Shown here: positions 31,362 through 32,119 of the stretch, in pieces
How positions within the stretch are numbered: the first letter of the stretch is position 1
Layout: every line of letters starts with the position of its first letter
From: an uncultured Alphaproteobacteria bacterium
Lineage (GTDB): Bacteria; Pseudomonadota; Alphaproteobacteria; HIMB59; GCA-002718135
Reading direction: 5' to 3'
Assembly: GCA_902512415.1 (NCBI GenBank)
Contig: CABXJB010000009.1
Coordinates: forward strand, 1-32,119
DNA length: 32,119 nt
The notes under the pieces: model-generated
Seen by the model: only the letters and a program-made list of their open reading frames with translations
Database searches by the model: none
What the model was told of the DNA's origin: nothing
Program-made: the position numbers and the translations under genes

Positions 31362-32119
31362 TTATGAAAACATAATACTAGAAAGTTTCTTTCTATACAA
31401 AATAGTTGCCTCATGTTCGAAGCCCAACACATCAAAATACTCTATCATTTTAGATTTAATTTTTTCCTTATTTTTAGGGTAATGCTCTAATAAAATTTCA
31501 AAACAGTTTTCAAAATTATTATTTGCAAAGTGTATGTCTGTAATTTTAAATACAATATCAAGATTGCTAGGAGCACTTGCAAGGTCTTCATTTAATTTTT
31601 CTAATGATGGGCCTTGATCAGCTTTTTTAACTAATATAATTTTCTGCTGGATTTTTTTTATTTTTTCTTTTTTGTTCATCTCATCACTTAAAGACTTTAA
31701 AAAATCTTCAGCTGAGTTAATTTCACCCAAACCCATCAAACTTTCAGCATAAAAACAAATACCCGCAACTTCTTCAGGATTTTCTGCAATAAATTCCTCT
31801 AGAAGATTTTTGGCTTCATTAAATTTATTGTTATCAAATAATTTTTTAATCTCGTTATAAAAATCTTCATAATTATTTATAAGTTTATCCCCAAGAGATT
31901 TTTCTAAGAATTTTATAACTTCTGTTTCTGGAATAACCCCTTGAAAAGCGTTGACCACCTGCTTATCCTTAAAAGCAAAGACAGCAGGTATAGATTGAAT
32001 TCTTAGTTGCGCCGCTATTTGTTGGTTTTCATCTATATTAATCTTGGCTAAAACTATCTTATCAGGAGATGCTGAAATTATTTTTTTTAAGATTGGCGTT
32101 AATTGTTTACAAGGACCGC
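31362..32119 (-). CDS. Thioredoxin-TPR protein, CnoX/YbbN type (N-terminus beyond window)
   Basis: The frame runs off the right edge and about 251 residues are visible. The edge cuts the thioredoxin active site: GPCKQLTPIL is the remainder of a (W)CGPCK motif, followed by ININDE-like KINIDENQQIAAQLRI and the cis-proline segment QSIPAVFAFKD. From about 75 residues in, TPR-like helices follow (NNKFNEAKNLLEEFIAENPEE; CFYAESLMGLGEINSAEDFL). The C-terminus RKKLSSIMFS matches the conserved CnoX tail. CnoX is a co-chaperone that protects proteins from oxidative aggregation and hands them to GroEL. One base separates its stop from the ATG of the LON-domain gene. Confidence 0.9.
   Translation of the reverse strand, partial: GPCKQLTPILKKIISASPDKIVLAKINIDENQQIAAQLRIQSIPAVFAFKDKQVVNAFQGVIPETEVIKFLEKSLGDKLINNYEDFYNEIKKLFDNNKFNEAKNLLEEFIAENPEEVAGICFYAESLMGLGEINSAEDFLKSLSDEMNKKEKIKKIQQKIILVKKADQGPSLEKLNEDLASAPSNLDIVFKITDIHFANNNFENCFEILLEHYPKNKEKIKSKMIEYFDVLGFEHEATILYRKKLSSIMFS

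Noticed and set aside
31361-31435. 25-residue N-terminal extension of the LON-domain protein
   Set aside because: It overlaps the end of the thioredoxin-TPR gene and starts before the family N-terminus RFPVFPLNG.
1-32119. CRISPR arrays, tRNA/rRNA genes, IS elements, prophage
   Set aside because: No regularly spaced repeats, cloverleaf sequences, transposase motifs or phage structural genes were found; the T4-like lysozyme stands alone among core genes.

Overview
The window looks like a piece of a small, AT-rich, streamlined alphaproteobacterial genome, most likely a marine oligotroph of the SAR11/HIMB59 kind. This rests on alphaproteobacterial gene order (his cluster-hslVU; Smr-Tim44-dnaQ-coaE-aroE-maf; rho-mnmE-mnmG-rsmG-parA-parB; DUF3576-leuS-lptE-holA; ftsK-lolA; thioredoxin/TPR-LON domain), very short or negative gene spacing, frequent GTG/TTG starts and strong A/T codon bias. 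No species can be named from this sequence alone.

Layout. 1-3031: histidine genes. hisB, hisH, a GNAT acetyltransferase and hisA run leftward as an overlapping operon. hisF is broken: its first ~23 codons follow hisA on the minus strand, while its C-terminal half and the start of hisE lie on the plus strand. This is a head-to-head junction near 481-490, caused either by an amplification/assembly chimera or by a small inversion. 3136-4976: the hslVU protease. 5015-8373: three overlapping plus-strand envelope genes (a duplicated PAP2 phosphatase, an ArnT-like glycosyltransferase, a DUF3108 protein). 8370-12604: leftward Smr, a T4-type lysozyme where alphaproteobacteria usually carry mltA, Tim44-like TimA, dnaQ, coaE, aroE and maf. 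12605-13009: the only long non-coding stretch, an AT-rich gap between divergent maf and rho that matches by synteny the alphaproteobacterial replication origin. 13010-19727: rho, mnmE, mnmG, rsmG, parA, parB, with two ParB-binding palindromes (parS), one inside mnmE and one overlapping the mnmE stop and mnmG start. 19717-24249: leftward DUF3576-leuS-lptE-holA. 24293-25465: a porin with a strong terminator, a strong Shine-Dalgarno and an unusual palindrome cluster upstream. 25562-26793: yggS and a winged-helix protein. 26790-29544: ftsK and lolA. 29598-30770: a ubiquinone-type flavin hydroxylase. 30767-32119: a LON-domain protein and a thioredoxin-TPR protein cut by the window edge.

How it fits together. 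The central part is a chromosome replication and segregation neighbourhood (putative origin, parS, ParA/ParB, HolA, DnaQ, FtsK) mixed with tRNA modification (MnmE/MnmG) and core biosynthesis. The envelope genes (PAP2, GT39, DUF3108, lysozyme, LptE, LolA, porin, DUF3576 lipoprotein) point to a lipid-A-type outer membrane with lineage-specific remodelling. The least expected items are the his-locus junction, the T4-like lysozyme, the double PAP2 protein, the parS palindrome built into a start codon, and strand composition that flips at the putative origin in the direction opposite to the usual one. No tRNA, rRNA, CRISPR array, IS element or prophage was seen.
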